From Phytophthora sp. 'mugwort' (taxonomy: Eukaryota > Oomycota > Peronosporomycetes > Peronosporales > Peronosporaceae), in assembly GCA_033558025.1 (NCBI GenBank), contig JAUCEF010000013.1, forward strand, positions 1,667,001 to 1,731,000: a stretch of DNA of 64,000 bases, in the 5' to 3' direction. The notes beneath the pieces were generated by a model. The model was not told the DNA's origin, searched no databases, and saw only the letters and a list, made by a program, of their open reading frames with translations. Positions 10,766-21,471 of the stretch are shown here, piece by piece. Positions within the stretch are counted from its first letter, which is position 1. The number at the start of each line of letters is the position of its first letter. The translations under genes were made by a program, and so were the position numbers.

Positions 10766-12864
10766 TTATTCTTCGCTTTCCTTCCCGCCCTTCAGCCAGC
10801 AAGTGGCGTTGTCCTGCTCCTTCCACGTGAAGGCCTTGCATCCTTCTGTGGCTCTACAGACCGAGCAGCACTTATCCGAAGTCTTCGCCGCCACTGTGAC
10901 CCCATGAGGTTCAGCGACGTCATTTTGAAGCGCAGGACAGTTCGTCGCAGACTTAGGAACTCCTGAGACCGCACCACTCCTCGTTTTGACTATTTCCTTG
11001 CCATTCTTGAGCCAGCAAGTGCCGCCGTTGTATTCTGTCCAAGTAAACGCAACGCAGCCGTTCGTTTTGGTGCAGATCGAGCAACATCCGATAGCTGAAG
11101 AACTGGACGAAGTGCCAATGTCTCTACCTTCGAAATCCACATCATTTTCCATATTTGCGCAACTTTTATCGGAGATGCTGCCTGCATCAAAGTCGACGTA
11201 TGCCTTGACCTGGTCGGCAGCCTCACGACCGATGTACATCACAAAGCCGTAAGGGTTGACAGTACTTTCCTTCATGGCGCTCGCATCGGCTACAAACACA
11301 TTGTCCAAGCCAACAACACGCAACTTCTCGTCAGCACAACGCTCCATATCGTTAGCGTCGCTTGAGGCGTAGCAAGTTCCACCGAAGAAGTAGGAAATGA
11401 AGCTGCCGGTAGACGCGACAAAATCCGTCACAGCTGCCGGATCCGATCCGGTCTTGGGGATGAAAGTCGCTCCGTTGGCTTCCATCATTTGCACCATTTT
11501 TTGGACGTATGACTGCATCGCTAATAGATCGCGAGGTGTGCCAAAGTAGACGTCACCCTCGTTGAAAGCGCGCCAATCTCCGTCGCTGTCGAAGCCGGAA
11601 CGAGCGCGAGACTCCGGGTTAATCACGTACATTGCGATTGTAAAGGCGTTTTCTTGCTGGCCAAGCTCCCCAAAGCCATGAGTGTGGACATTTGACTGGA
11701 ATTCGTACATGCGGCCTTGCACTTCGTAGCTTTCGAAGCTGATGAGCGTCGGACCTGCGCCAGCCCAAGGTCCCGTGTGGCTCTTGTTCATATACTGATT
11801 AATGGCCTCAGGAGGTCGATTGTCCATGATGAAAGACTTCATGTCTGGATGGGAGAACGAGACGTACATGAGGCTCGCGTCGAACAAATTGCGGCCCACA
11901 TTGGGGTTTATTATGCGTCCTGCATCTGAGAGACACCATTAAAGCCTCCAGTTTTTTCGAGAAGGTCAAGCTGCGTGCTAGGACCAACGCTACTTTGAAT
12001 CAGCACTTTCGGTGTGCCCAGCGCTCCTGCTGCCATCAACACTGCCCCTCGAGCATTCAGCAAGGCTTGGGATCCTCCGTTATACACCACACCGGTAGCT
12101 TTACCACCCGTGTCGCGGATCAAATAGCCCACTTTAGCCTCCGTCAGGAGCTGAACATTGGTTCGCGTCCTCATTGGGCCCCAAAATGCTGCAGCTGGCG
12201 AGTCACGTTTGCCATCTTTGATTGTGAATTGGGTGTGACCAAATGTTTTGTGCTTCTTGTTGCGTGCTGCCGGAGTATTGAGCGGTTGCTCGGTGTAGCC
12301 AAGTGCTAATAAGCCTCTGGACACGATGGAATAACCTTCTTGAGAAGTAGAATTTCCCATCGGGAGATGGCACATCTGTGTGGCCATGCATCTTCTCGTT
12401 CTCGTCCATTTTGGAATTCATCTGAGACGCCGGGAACGGCCACTGGGACTGGTTCGTGTAGGCATCAGACGGACGGAAGTAAGTTGCCGAGTTGATGGAC
12501 GAACACCCATCGACAGTTTGGCCAAGCCACATGCATGCGTCCGTGATCCAGTCGACACGATACTTTTCGTTCTCTGGGTTGTACATGATGAGGTCGTACT
12601 CTGCAGGGATGTCAAACTTGGTAAGTCCGCTGTTTTTCGCATAGTCGGGGGCGTCACTTCCGCCAGTTGCTGCCATCGACTTTGGACCAGCTTCGAGGAT
12701 CAACACGGACACGTTTGGGTCGCGAGATAGGTACTCAGCAGCGACAAGTCCACCTGGACCGCTGCCCACAACAATAACTTCGTAGTTTTGAGCATTGGCT
12801 GAGGAGGACGTGGCTCGGAGTGTAAGCGATGTACAGCGCATAAAGTGAGGCCAAGCACGCGCAT
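10766..12864 (-). pseudogene. GMC oxidoreductase with two C-terminal PAN/Apple domains, frameshifted
   Basis: Glucose-methanol-choline family flavoenzyme, expected to oxidise an alcohol with FAD. The N-terminal segment (12841 downward) has the FAD-binding VIVVGSGPGGLVAAEYLS, a GxGxxG Rossmann motif. The middle segment reads EGYSIVSRGLLALGYT and ARGAVLMAAGALGTPKVLI. The last segment (11899-10766) has NVFVADASAMKESTVNPYG near the active-site Asn, then two Cys-rich PAN repeats, each ending in AFTW...CWLK-G. The frame breaks near 12340 (one base) and near 11912 (several bases lost, just after MQDA). A possible third break lies near 12830, because the ATG at 12864 opens a signal-peptide-like MRVLGLTLCAV in another frame. 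No GT-AG intron fits at the first two. PAN domains in oomycetes often bind carbohydrate, so the ancestor may have been secreted. Sequencing error is the alternative to gene death. Confidence 0.85.
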
Positions 12865-13089
12865 TATTCGAGTTGTTGGAGCTTTGAGTATGTTTGTGTT
12901 GTCTTGGTACTGTCGACTTTGACTCGAGGCGGTGGAACTGGAAATGAGTTCAATCTTGTAGCTGTCGAATGCGGCTCGATTTGGTAGAGTTCGTCGAGAC
13001 TCAATAATCTATCGGCTTAACTGGTGGAGCCAGCCTCCCACATGGATGGATTGTGGCCAAATGAACAATAGCTGCAGGAGTCTTTTTGA

Positions 13090-13296
13090 AGATAGTCTTG
13101 TTTTGTGGTTTTGCATGCTTCATCTCTCCCAGCAGTTTTTCGTTTCTCTTCTTATCGGCATCGGGATCGGCATCGGGATGCCGATAAGAAGAGAAAACGA
13201 AAACTGCTCGGGATCGGCATCGGGATGCCGATAAGAAGAGAAAACGAAAACTGCTGGGAGAGATGAAGCATCCAAAACCACAAAACAAGACTATCT
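13090..13296. repeat. 207-bp fold-back palindrome containing a 47-bp tandem duplication
   Basis: The left arm (about 13090-13165) begins AGATAGTCTTGTTTTGTGG and is the near-exact reverse complement of the right arm (about 13222-13296), which ends AACAAGACTATCT. Between and within the arms, a 47-bp unit occurs twice in tandem: 13162-13208 and 13209-13255. The unit itself contains CGGCATCGGGATGCCG. The whole piece can fold into one long hairpin with an alternative register. It lies between the GMC pseudogene and the histidine-phosphatase gene, with no coding capacity. Confidence 0.93.
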
Positions 13297-13523
13297 GTTT
13301 CCGAAATATTTTCTTATCATGATCGCAAAATACCGAAACTTCATCAACCAAGCTTTTGAGGGAACAAATTCCTTACCATTACACACTATACACTATACGT
13401 TGCGACTAGGGTGATACTGTATCTAATTATTGGTTGCAACAACGATCTGTATCTTCTCTTTAATCTCGTGCGCTTCGCCGTCAGCGAAGAATATCTTTAT
13501 CTAAAAAATCTATGCGTCAGTTA

Positions 13524-14344
13524 CTACACCGAGGGCGGCGTCGGCAAATGGTTGATATTGTTGAGCGCCATTGCGTGGTACGTCTGCGTGGCGTGGTCAA
13601 AGTCAATGACGTTCACGCACGTGTTGTCCTGGTCGATCTCCGTCATGTGAGTCAGTTTGCCGTGTAGCATTTGAGCCAGTACAATCTTGTTGAAGCGACC
13701 GTGTGTTACCAGGAGAACCTGCTCCTTGGGCGGCGTGCTATTGACGAGCTCGGTGATCTTCGTCACGCCCCGGCGCACAACATCCAGCGGGCTTTCACCA
13801 CCCGGCCAAGCCATGTTGAACTCGCCTTGTTCCCACCGCTTGAACATGGTATGAATCTGGTCTTCGTGCATCTCCATCGGGTGACCCTCGAGCTGTCCGA
13901 AGTTCATTTCCTCGACCTCGTGGAACGGCTGCACCTCAATCTTCGGGTGAAGCTGCGCTACGGCGTCCGCCGTCTGGAACGCACGCGTCAACGCGCTGCT
14001 GTATATGGCAGTCAGCGGCACGTCCTTCATGGCCTTGGCAAGACTCTTAGCCTGCTCCAAACCCTCAGCGTTCAGCGGCATGTTGACACCGCGACCTTGA
14101 AGCTTGCGCTGCAGATTGTAGTCTACGGAACAATGAACCCAGGGGTTAATTTGCAAGACGAGACTAGCCGGATGGGACGACAACGATGTTCACCTGTCTG
14201 GCCGTGACGGCATAAATACAGTCGAGAACATCCATCGGACACGGGCGGCAGTTGCTGGGCGATGGTGGGGGCCTTGTTCTCGCTTTCGTTAATGAGGTCG
14301 AGCTGCAGCTGGAAGTCGGCAGAGTGCTGGCGGTGCGGAGGCAT
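13524..14344 (-). CDS. Histidine phosphatase (phosphoglycerate mutase-like) protein
   Basis: Branch-1 histidine phosphatase, 249 aa, from two exons (14344-14194 and 14122-13524) with a 71-nt intron (14123-14193). The splice joins YLCRHGQT to DYNLQRKLQGRG, restoring the RHG phosphohistidine motif (Arg46-His47-Gly48) and its usual follow-on. Further motifs are NAEGLEQAKSLA, IYSSALTRAFQTA, EMNFGQLEG with the acid residue, and VLLVTHGRF with the second catalytic His191. The frame is complete. The substrate cannot be told: the family includes cofactor-dependent phosphoglycerate mutase, fructose-2,6-bisphosphatase and broad phosphatases. The length and the single short insertion suit a small cytosolic phosphatase rather than glycolytic mutase. 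The first 40 residues look unstructured. Confidence 0.9.
14123..14193 (-). other. Histidine-phosphatase intron 1
   Basis: 71-nt intron starting GTGAAC and ending TCCGTAG on the minus strand. Its removal joins the RHG box to the rest of the catalytic fold in frame (phase 1). Confidence 0.9.
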
Positions 14345-15240
14345 CTTGGCTGAAGAAAAGTGATGACTTCGTAGACGGCACGAAGGGCGGAGCAGGCGTC
14401 GGCGAAGTATGAGCAGCGATATGATGTCTCGGAGTGGGTGGGGAGTGACGTAGTGCCCAGCACGGAGCTAAAGTCTGAATGGGGCCAGACGAAGACGTTG
14501 ATTGCATCAGGCTCGAGGATGAACGGCGGTCAGAGACGGACGCTCAGTATGTGACATGGTGCAACAATCGCTTTGATGCTGTGCCGTATGGCAGAGCGGA
14601 CGGCGCTGTTATACACGGACTAGGGAAGCGCCAGGTTGCCAGGCCATTATCCAATGATAACACGATGCGACCAATGTAAAGCCAATGAAAGGCCGATGAG
14701 ACCAACAAGACGTTTGGTGATTCCCGTCGATCCGACCTCGGGAGCGCGCTTCAATCGAACGACCACAAGAATATTAGGCGCATAGAGAAGGATGGCAATG
14801 CCAAATGGCCAAACAATTAGCCTGCCTTCGCTAATATAGATCATGGACCAATTTTAATATCAAGTATTGCAAGTTCATTATGTTGAAGATTTTATATTGA
14901 AAGAGCTCACATTTATGAAAAGATGCGATCTCAGTGCATACATGCATGAGAGGTCGGTGTGTGTGGGGGGGGGGGGGGGGGCAAAATTAATCGTCGAATG
15001 CGCATACTGTCATGTACTACATGTATGTTTTTGTTTGTTTTCCGAGGAAATATTTAATTTCAGCTAGACAGAATTGCGGTGGACTACATTTGCCAAGTAT
15101 GATAGAATATCACGATCATCTGTCGCGATTGTTGACTTGTTTACAACGCCACGATAGCCGTAATTACTAACTGGAGTTATTACAAAACAGAAATGTACCT
15201 TAAAACTGGTACATCTGACTTCCCGTTCGTTGTGACCGCG
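14345..15240. other. Intergenic stretch with a 17-G tract
   Basis: No supported gene. A 65-codon minus-strand frame (14844-14647) is hydrophobic but has no recognisable family. At 14965-14981 there is an uninterrupted run of 17 G following GT dinucleotides. The rest is AT-rich towards 15060. Confidence 0.4.
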
Positions 15241-15607
15241 GTTCATTAGGTCGGTTGCGACTGTAACGCGGGATAACTGCTGGAAGAAGACAGGCTTGCT
15301 TGACAGCTACACGTGCGAATACGTGGAGCCAGACGCGGAGAACGGCATTATGAACGAGCTGGCAGAGATGCTGTCGCTTCTGCACCCCTCGAATCCGACG
15401 TCGGTCGAAGAGCTTTTGAGCCCATCGAAAGAGAACATCCTTGCGAATGTGCCAACGGACGAAGATTTATGCCAGATAGAGCCTCCACGGAGCGAGAACA
15501 GTTGCAGGCGAGATAGCGATGAAAGCGATCTTGACGAAGAAGAAGATACTGCTGCTTCTACAGGTCCAACGCCAAGGATCTCGATAATGCGTAAGTGCAT
15601 GAATTAA
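15241..15607 (+). pseudogene. C-terminal fragment of a pogo/Tigger-type transposase
   Basis: The plus-strand frame reads VTRDNCWKKTGLLDSYTCEY, which fits the (T)IxNCWxxTGLL box that follows the DDE_1 catalytic domain in pogo/Tigger transposases. It continues as an acidic, Ser-rich tail (SDESDLDEEEDTAAS). The catalytic core is absent upstream, where the frame soon meets stops. So this is a truncated tail rather than a gene. An independent acidic host protein is possible but less likely. Confidence 0.55.
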
Positions 15608-15808
15608 TTTACATTAATCACCCCCATTATGTATGGGAGTAGCTTGAAGGCTGTATATCAATGATGTATGGTTGGGGTTTTTACGCATGCTTTCTTAAAG
15701 GTCGCAAGTCTGACCGAAATTACCTCTTTCTAGCATCGACACGTGCCAGTCAACCGTTCGAGTTCTCCCGTGTCTATTACGTTGACCATCGTTTTCCTAC
15801 CTCCGAGG

Positions 15809-17550
15809 ATGGCTGATCTCGTCCTCTCGAGACCCCGACCAGCTCCTCGCTTCTCGCCGAAGCAAAATAGCCTTCTTCTACTTTTCACCATGCCTAGACG
15901 ACAACGGAGAATCGATCTGCTACTAAGGTGCAAGATCTGCTCCAGTGTTCACAAACGCTGAAGGAAGAGGGACGACGAATGTGAGCCAGCATATTCGACT
16001 CAAACATTCGAACTTTGAGGCCGATATGCTAGCTGCTGCACCAGGGGAGACTGAGCGATGCTGTCGTGGATCAGCAAAAAAGCGCGAAACCGCTTTGGGT
16101 GGCTGGGTGGGCAGTGTTCAGTAATCTGCCTTTTAGTTTTTGCGAGCAGAAAAAGGACAAGAAGGTAAAGTACCGCTATCTATGTGATTAATTTTGACAT
16201 GCACCAAGTATTATGTGCATTGCAGGTATACAAATCTCAGCAAAATTTGCTCTGAAACACTTACCGCTGATATGCTCAAGGTCACTACAGCGGTGGAGGA
16301 AAGTATTACAGGCGAAATGTCTCAAATGTTTGGGCTAATTTTTGACGGATTGACCCACAATTCGGAGCATTTTAGGCGTGGTCACGTGCTACGACATCGA
16401 TGGGGTGCCGCACCGCCCGCTTCTCGCTATGGCACCTGTGCTGGAGCCTCTTCAGGAGGGCGCCGATGATTTATCGTCACGCACAACGCAAAGGCACGCC
16501 GCGATGCTATAACTTTAATTTTGCGAGTATTCGGCAAGACCTTGGACCAAGTTGTCTTCTTGGTTTGTGACAATTGCTCCCTGAATAAAAAACTTGCCCG
16601 TCTGGTTGGCGTCCCATTGGTTAGGTGTGCAAGTCACCGCTTAAATTTGGCGGTACCGATTTTGATGGGTCCACACGAAACTGCACTGGACAAGATCCAC
16701 AGGCTGATGGTCACTCTTCGCGCTTTGAATCACTCCGCGAAAATAAGGTATTTACTTTGTAATTCGCCTTCTTAATACTTACTAACAATTTTTTTGTTTA
16801 AATACAGTTTAAAACTGAGCTTAATCCGGTAATTCGTCAAGCGACGAGACGGGGATCCACATTTAAAATGTTGACCCGTTATTCGAGCTACTGGAGTTTA
16901 TACGATGACGCTCTTATTGAGCTTCTCCCATCACCCGGGGAAAACAAGAAGTGCACTGTTGGTAACGTTACGTCGTATTGAGTCGGTGCCCATGCAGCTA
17001 CAGTCTGACTGCGTCAAGTTGTGGGAGGTCCGAGTTCTCTTTAATGCGTTGGTTAAAAACAACCCGTCTTTAAAGAGGTACCTGGGTAAGTATTATTATT
17101 TTCCCTTTTAATGTAATAATTTTAGTTTTTTACGGTACCAAATGACTTATAGGTGCTACAGAGTCCATCGTAGCTAGTCCTGATTCTGAGTCAGCTTTCG
17201 TCAAGATCCAGCTGGATCAGCAGCACCTCTTGATCCGATAAGAAAAGCAAACTATGCACCCATTCCTAAAACAGCCCCCGATATCGACTTTTGGTACCTC
17301 CGACCATGAAAGTACTCAAGAAGGCGCGCCTCGGATCGAAGGGAAGAGCGCCTATCTCCAAGTCGGCACTATACCTCTAAATTCGAATCAAGCAGAGCGT
17401 ATTTTCAGCGTTGCTCATGCAACTTACGGAATACACCGCCATTCGTTGCTGCCGATATCGTTAGAGATGATCCTCTTTCTTCGCATGAGCTGGGACGCGC
17501 AAACTGATCACGAGTATATTGACTGGATAACGAGTACATTGACTGGATAA
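15809..17550 (+). pseudogene. hAT-type transposase remnant with BED finger
   Basis: The start MADLVLSRPRPAPRFSPKQN is shared with another local fragment (42590 downward), so it is a repeated family. A BED finger follows (CKICSSV, one-base frame slip near 15950, then GTTNVSQHIRLKHSNF). The middle part has FGKTLDQVVFLVCDNCSLNK and VRCASHRLNLAV (16520-16680), the RNase H-like core of hAT transposases. The end (17375-17500) has SNQAERIFSVAHATYG and LLPISLEMILFLR, the hAT C-terminal dimerisation region. Several frameshifts and stops separate these parts, though some gaps may be short introns (for example near 17085-17150). Terminal inverted repeats were not found. Confidence 0.82.
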
Positions 17551-18100
17551 TTACTTAAATATACATTAACCATTAATCACATTAATTGCTATTATGTATG
17601 TAAGTTTGTCGTGTTTCTAAATGCATAATTTATGGGCAACTATTTTTGACATGCAATTAATGACATTACCGGGAGCCCTGTCCGACGCCGCAGAACCTGT
17701 CCACAGAAGAGCTAAATGAGCATCTTCAAAGGATGGCACAGCTTTCGTTAGCGCCGATGCGATAGGGGTGCCTTCAAGGAAGATTACCGGGCTTCTATCG
17801 ATGCATAGTGTGTTTAGAGAGGAGCTTGCGCGTAAGAGCATATCCACTGCACCGCGCTATCTGCCTCTCTATCAATAATGTACAGAGCAGATAGTAATTT
17901 ATCCATTCACCGCGCCACGCTATCTCTAACTGAAAATATTTTTTCTCGCTATATATAACGACGGCTCGCCAAATCGGCAGAATGTAGAAAGCCATCTCCA
18001 AGTTTGACGACAAAGATCTTTCCGGCGAATTGGTATTGTGCGAGGATTGCCAAAGCCAAACTCACAGAGAAGTGAGCACCAGATCCCCAAGTCGGCTGCC
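17551..18100. other. Spacer between hAT and Harbinger remnants
   Basis: AT-rich, without supported coding sequence. A short imperfect inverted pair CTATCTGC / GCAGATAG occurs near 17858-17896. This may include the left end of the Harbinger element, but I could not identify its terminus. Confidence 0.35.
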
Positions 18101-18963
18101 ATGATACGCGCGAAGGGGAAGAACTTCGCCGAAGAGGAAGAGTCTCAGCTGTGCCGTTCGCATTTGCACCTCAGCATTGATGCTAAGAAGGGTACCAGTC
18201 AGTAGGGTTTTTTCTCGTCGACGTTTTGGGAGAACTTGGCTGCAAACTTCAATGCCGCACGGACTTCCGACGCAGAAGTGCGATCCCAGAGTTCACTTGA
18301 GTGCAAGTGGAGTGTAATTCAGCATGACGTCTCCAAATTCTGCGGAGCAATGGCCGCTGTTCGAGACCTGAACAAGTCCGGCGCAAACGCAGAAGATCAG
18401 ATCAAGGACGCCTTGTGGTACTACAAGGAAACGGCACATGACGAAGGGCGTCAAGGACACAAATCATTCAAGTTCCTGCTTCAAGTTTTGCATAGCTTCA
18501 AGTTCTGTCTGAAGAGCCGAAATGGAAAGAGTTTCGTGGGACAGTAGCAACTGCGCAGAGTGGTGTCGACGATGGCACCAAAGTGGTTTTCAATCCGCGT
18601 CCTCAAGGGAATAAAGCTGCTAAAGCCGCTGCGAAGATAGCGGACGAGACCCAACGAGCGAACCAGCGCCTGGCTTCGGCTACTATTTGAATTGCTAATG
18701 CCAGCGAGAAACTGGCTCTAGCAATTCGATTAGTAGCCGCCATGGAGGAAGCCAACAATTTGATGCTGTTTACAGTCCCCCTAGACAGCTTGGAGCCGGA
18801 TGCGTTGGAGTACATTCAGCTTCGTCAAGCAGCTGTGCTCAAGCGAGCACGAACCGATGAACGCTCCGCTCCAGATGCCGCCGAAGCTTTGTCGATCGCT
18901 GAAAGCGATGACGTAGTGGCGAAAACTAAAAAAGGTATATTGAGCAAAGACGAAAATGCATAG
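18101..18963 (+). pseudogene. Harbinger-associated Myb/SANT-like ORF (element 1)
   Basis: The DNA-binding partner protein carried by PIF/Harbinger elements. From the ATG at 18101 the frame reads KGKNFAEEEESQLCRSHLHL, then a TAG stop, then FWENLAANFNAA and CKWSVIQHDVSKFCGAM. These are trihelix/Myb-like signature residues, with the W/F spacing of NAM-type domains. In another frame from about 18570 it continues as VVFNPRPQGNKAAKAAAKIA, the RPxGxKxAK box that follows such domains, and ends in LEYIQLRQAAVLKRAR. At least one stop, one frameshift and one later stop break it. It faces the transposase remnant on the opposite strand (convergent). Confidence 0.75.
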
Positions 18964-19149
18964 CCCTCAATGCTGTTGTGGGTGCCGTAAAAAAACTAGT
19001 TGTTTGCCATCTTGAATTGCCGCAAGTATTTCACCAATTTTTGCTGAAGCGCAGAATTGTTGTGTACATTTTAAATTGAAGCCATCTCCATCAACAGAGA
19101 ATCGAACGTAAGATCATCTCGTGCACTTGAATGGAGATTGGATTTCGTT

Positions 19150-20420
19150 TAGATAGTCGTTTTCGCAATCACCATATTGTGTATAATGACACAGGCTTTC
19201 TACACGTTCCGCAACATAGCTTCGTCCCACAGCCTCCCAGGTTGGGACAAAATCCCAAATCGGCTTTCAGCACATCAAGACATCGCTCCACATCCATGCG
19301 GGCTACTTCCTGCATCATCGCATAATTTCTCCTTTCTGTTTGATCACTTATTGTCTTCACTAGCACGGACCAATTCGGGTAGATTTATCATCCGTGAGCA
19401 AGTAGCACGTATTGAACTCGTGTCCATTCCATTGGTACTCATAGCTGGGTGCATTCCCACGCAGCATATTCACAATAAGCGGAGAGCGATCAAGAACGTT
19501 AATATCATTGTTCGATCCTGAAATCCCTATATAATGATGCAAATCTGAAGATCCTGGTTGTCATAGCCTCCATGATCATAAACGCGTTCCCATCTCGTAT
19601 TGATGCATACCTTGCCAACCAACCGGACAATTCCAGTTCCAGTGCGTATAGTCTAGCGAGCCAAAAATACCAGGAAACCCTCGCTTTGCGTTTAGCTCAG
19701 CTCGCCGACGAATGTCATTTTCTGTTCGATCCCGTAGGAATTCAGCTCCAAATCGATCAATCAAAGCGACTAAAAACCGCTTGAAGCTCTCCAGTGCCGT
19801 ACTTTCAGCAAGCCGGGGGTATTCGGTAGTCAAGTCTGCGGCAACGCCATAGCAAGCCATGCGTAATGCCGCAGTGATTTTTCGGTGGGGTGAGAGCCCA
19901 GGTACCCTGAGCGCATCGTACTTCTGCACGAAGTAAGGATCTCTTTCGACGATGCCTTCGCGAAGAATGTCAAACACGGCGAGTGGCATGCGAAAACGCC
20001 GCTGAAACAGCTTCGAGTTGTACACAGGGTTTGGAGAGAAGTAATCAGCAATAAGACGGCCATGGCCTGCTGCGCGGTCCTGATCAATGTTGGCAGCACG
20101 CCCAGGGTCTGATCCACCACGTTGCTTTTTGACCGGACGAGCGGTATCGGCTAGTTCTCTGCCAACAGCGTGCACGAAAAGCATTTCCGCGTTCTCAGTG
20201 TCCTCTAGCTCCTCCAACTCTGCCAACACTCTCTTTAATCTTGCCCGCCATGCTTCCGTGGGGATATTTGGTCACTTGCCGTAGACCACGCTTGTCGGCT
20301 GCGACGACAGCCGCGCTCACGCTAGCTCCTATCACTACCACTAGAATTGCAGCTGTGATGTCGTCCGTGCACAAATGTACTGAGGCTGGAACGCTTGCTG
20401 GAGGTGTTCCGCGAACTTCG
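19150..20420 (-). pseudogene. PIF/Harbinger transposase remnant (element 1)
   Basis: DDE_4-type (HARBI1-like) transposase on the minus strand in at least four frames. The N-terminal part (20400-20270) has a hydrophobic run ILVVVIGASVSAAVVAADKR. Next come RFRMPLAVFDILREGIVERD and, near 19630, GFPGIFGSLDYTHWNWNCPV with the first catalytic Asp. After a frame loss near 19560, GISGSNNDINVLDRSPLIVN carries the second Asp. After another near 19360, MMQEVARMDVERCLDVLKAD carries the Glu region. The order is complete but not translatable. Together with the Myb-like ORF it forms one non-LTR DNA transposon of roughly 2.5 kb or more. Confidence 0.88.
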
Positions 20421-20508
20421 GGAAATGGTATATTGTACCATCTTGGTTTTATCCAATTAGAAGGCATTATTGCTATTGGCTCAGAACGTGTTCCAAGGGC
20501 CTAAACGC

Positions 20509-21412
20509 AGTACACATATCGACGGAAGATATGGCCTGTGGCCAGAAGTGCGATCCCATACAAAATCTCAGTGCAAGCGCAGACTACAAAGGACGTTGGT
20601 TATGGCCTATCATCGTGATCGGTTATTAATAATCTTTGTTTTGACGAATAGCGCCAATTAAAAGTAACCTCCTTCAAGAATTAAAAAAAACTATTTACAG
20701 CTCGGCGAAGTTGTAAAGAATATGACAAACGGTTAAAATTGTACTCAATCTCGGAGATACATTCATTATCATGTACTCGTATACGATACAAGTTATTGGA
20801 AAGCGTGGCTCTCCTCGTTGATGAATTTATCGTCATTTGGCAGTTAGTTTACCATAGGGAAAACACCAACGGTGAGAGCATCAGTATGGGACGGTGAGAG
20901 AACTTTTCTTTCTCCACTGAGCGGCAGTCTACGTTTTACTACAAGTTAGTAAAAACTAAAGGAGTAACAAATCTGTGCTGCAGAACTAAGATGCTTTGAC
21001 CTTCGTTTCCTCCCCGAATCACAATACAAGTAACCTTCCAAATATTTAGTATTCTTTCACATATATCGTACCTACATTTAAACCTTTCGAATATTCTGAA
21101 TCTCATTGGTTTCTATTATTCTGTTCGCTTCTGCCTTCAAAATGGAAAGAATAAGCAGCTTTTTACCTGCATCAAATTTAATGTCAATTGGCAATTAGAA
21201 AGAGTTAAAATAATTATGAGCACCAATTCTTACCATGTGCAGCATTAACATACTATACTCAAAATACAAGATAAATTAGAACCTCTGCATAAAAAAGGTG
21301 TAGACCTAATGTGATTGGCTAACATACTTTCCATAGTGAACGATCGGGAAGATTTGACAAGTGGTATACCATAAGCTTCGTACAGGCCATATCTTCCGTC
21401 GATATGTGTACT
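20509..21412. mobile_element. 904-bp non-autonomous element with 31-bp terminal inverted repeats
   Basis: 20509-20539 (AGTACACATATCGACGGAAG and 11 more bases) is the exact reverse complement of 21382-21412. The interior is AT-rich, has no recognisable coding sequence, and carries no similarity I can see to the adjacent Harbinger remnant. I could not fix a target-site duplication; CTAA occurs near both ends but offset. The right end is only 59 bp before the ATG of the CEP295-like gene, so the element supplies most of that gene's upstream region. Confidence 0.85.
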
Positions 21413-21471
21413 CTAATTAACATTCCGTACCCTACCCATACCTTTCCACTGCACAAAATTCAAAACTCAAA

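Noticed and set aside
14647..14844. 65-codon hydrophobic minus-strand frame as a small membrane protein
   Set aside because: No family resemblance, no clear promoter, and chance frames of this size are common in the window.
15600..17600. ACATTAATCAC...CATTATGTATG words near both ends of the hAT remnant as terminal repeats
   Set aside because: They are in the same orientation and interrupted, so they are neither inverted repeats nor a clean 8-bp duplication.
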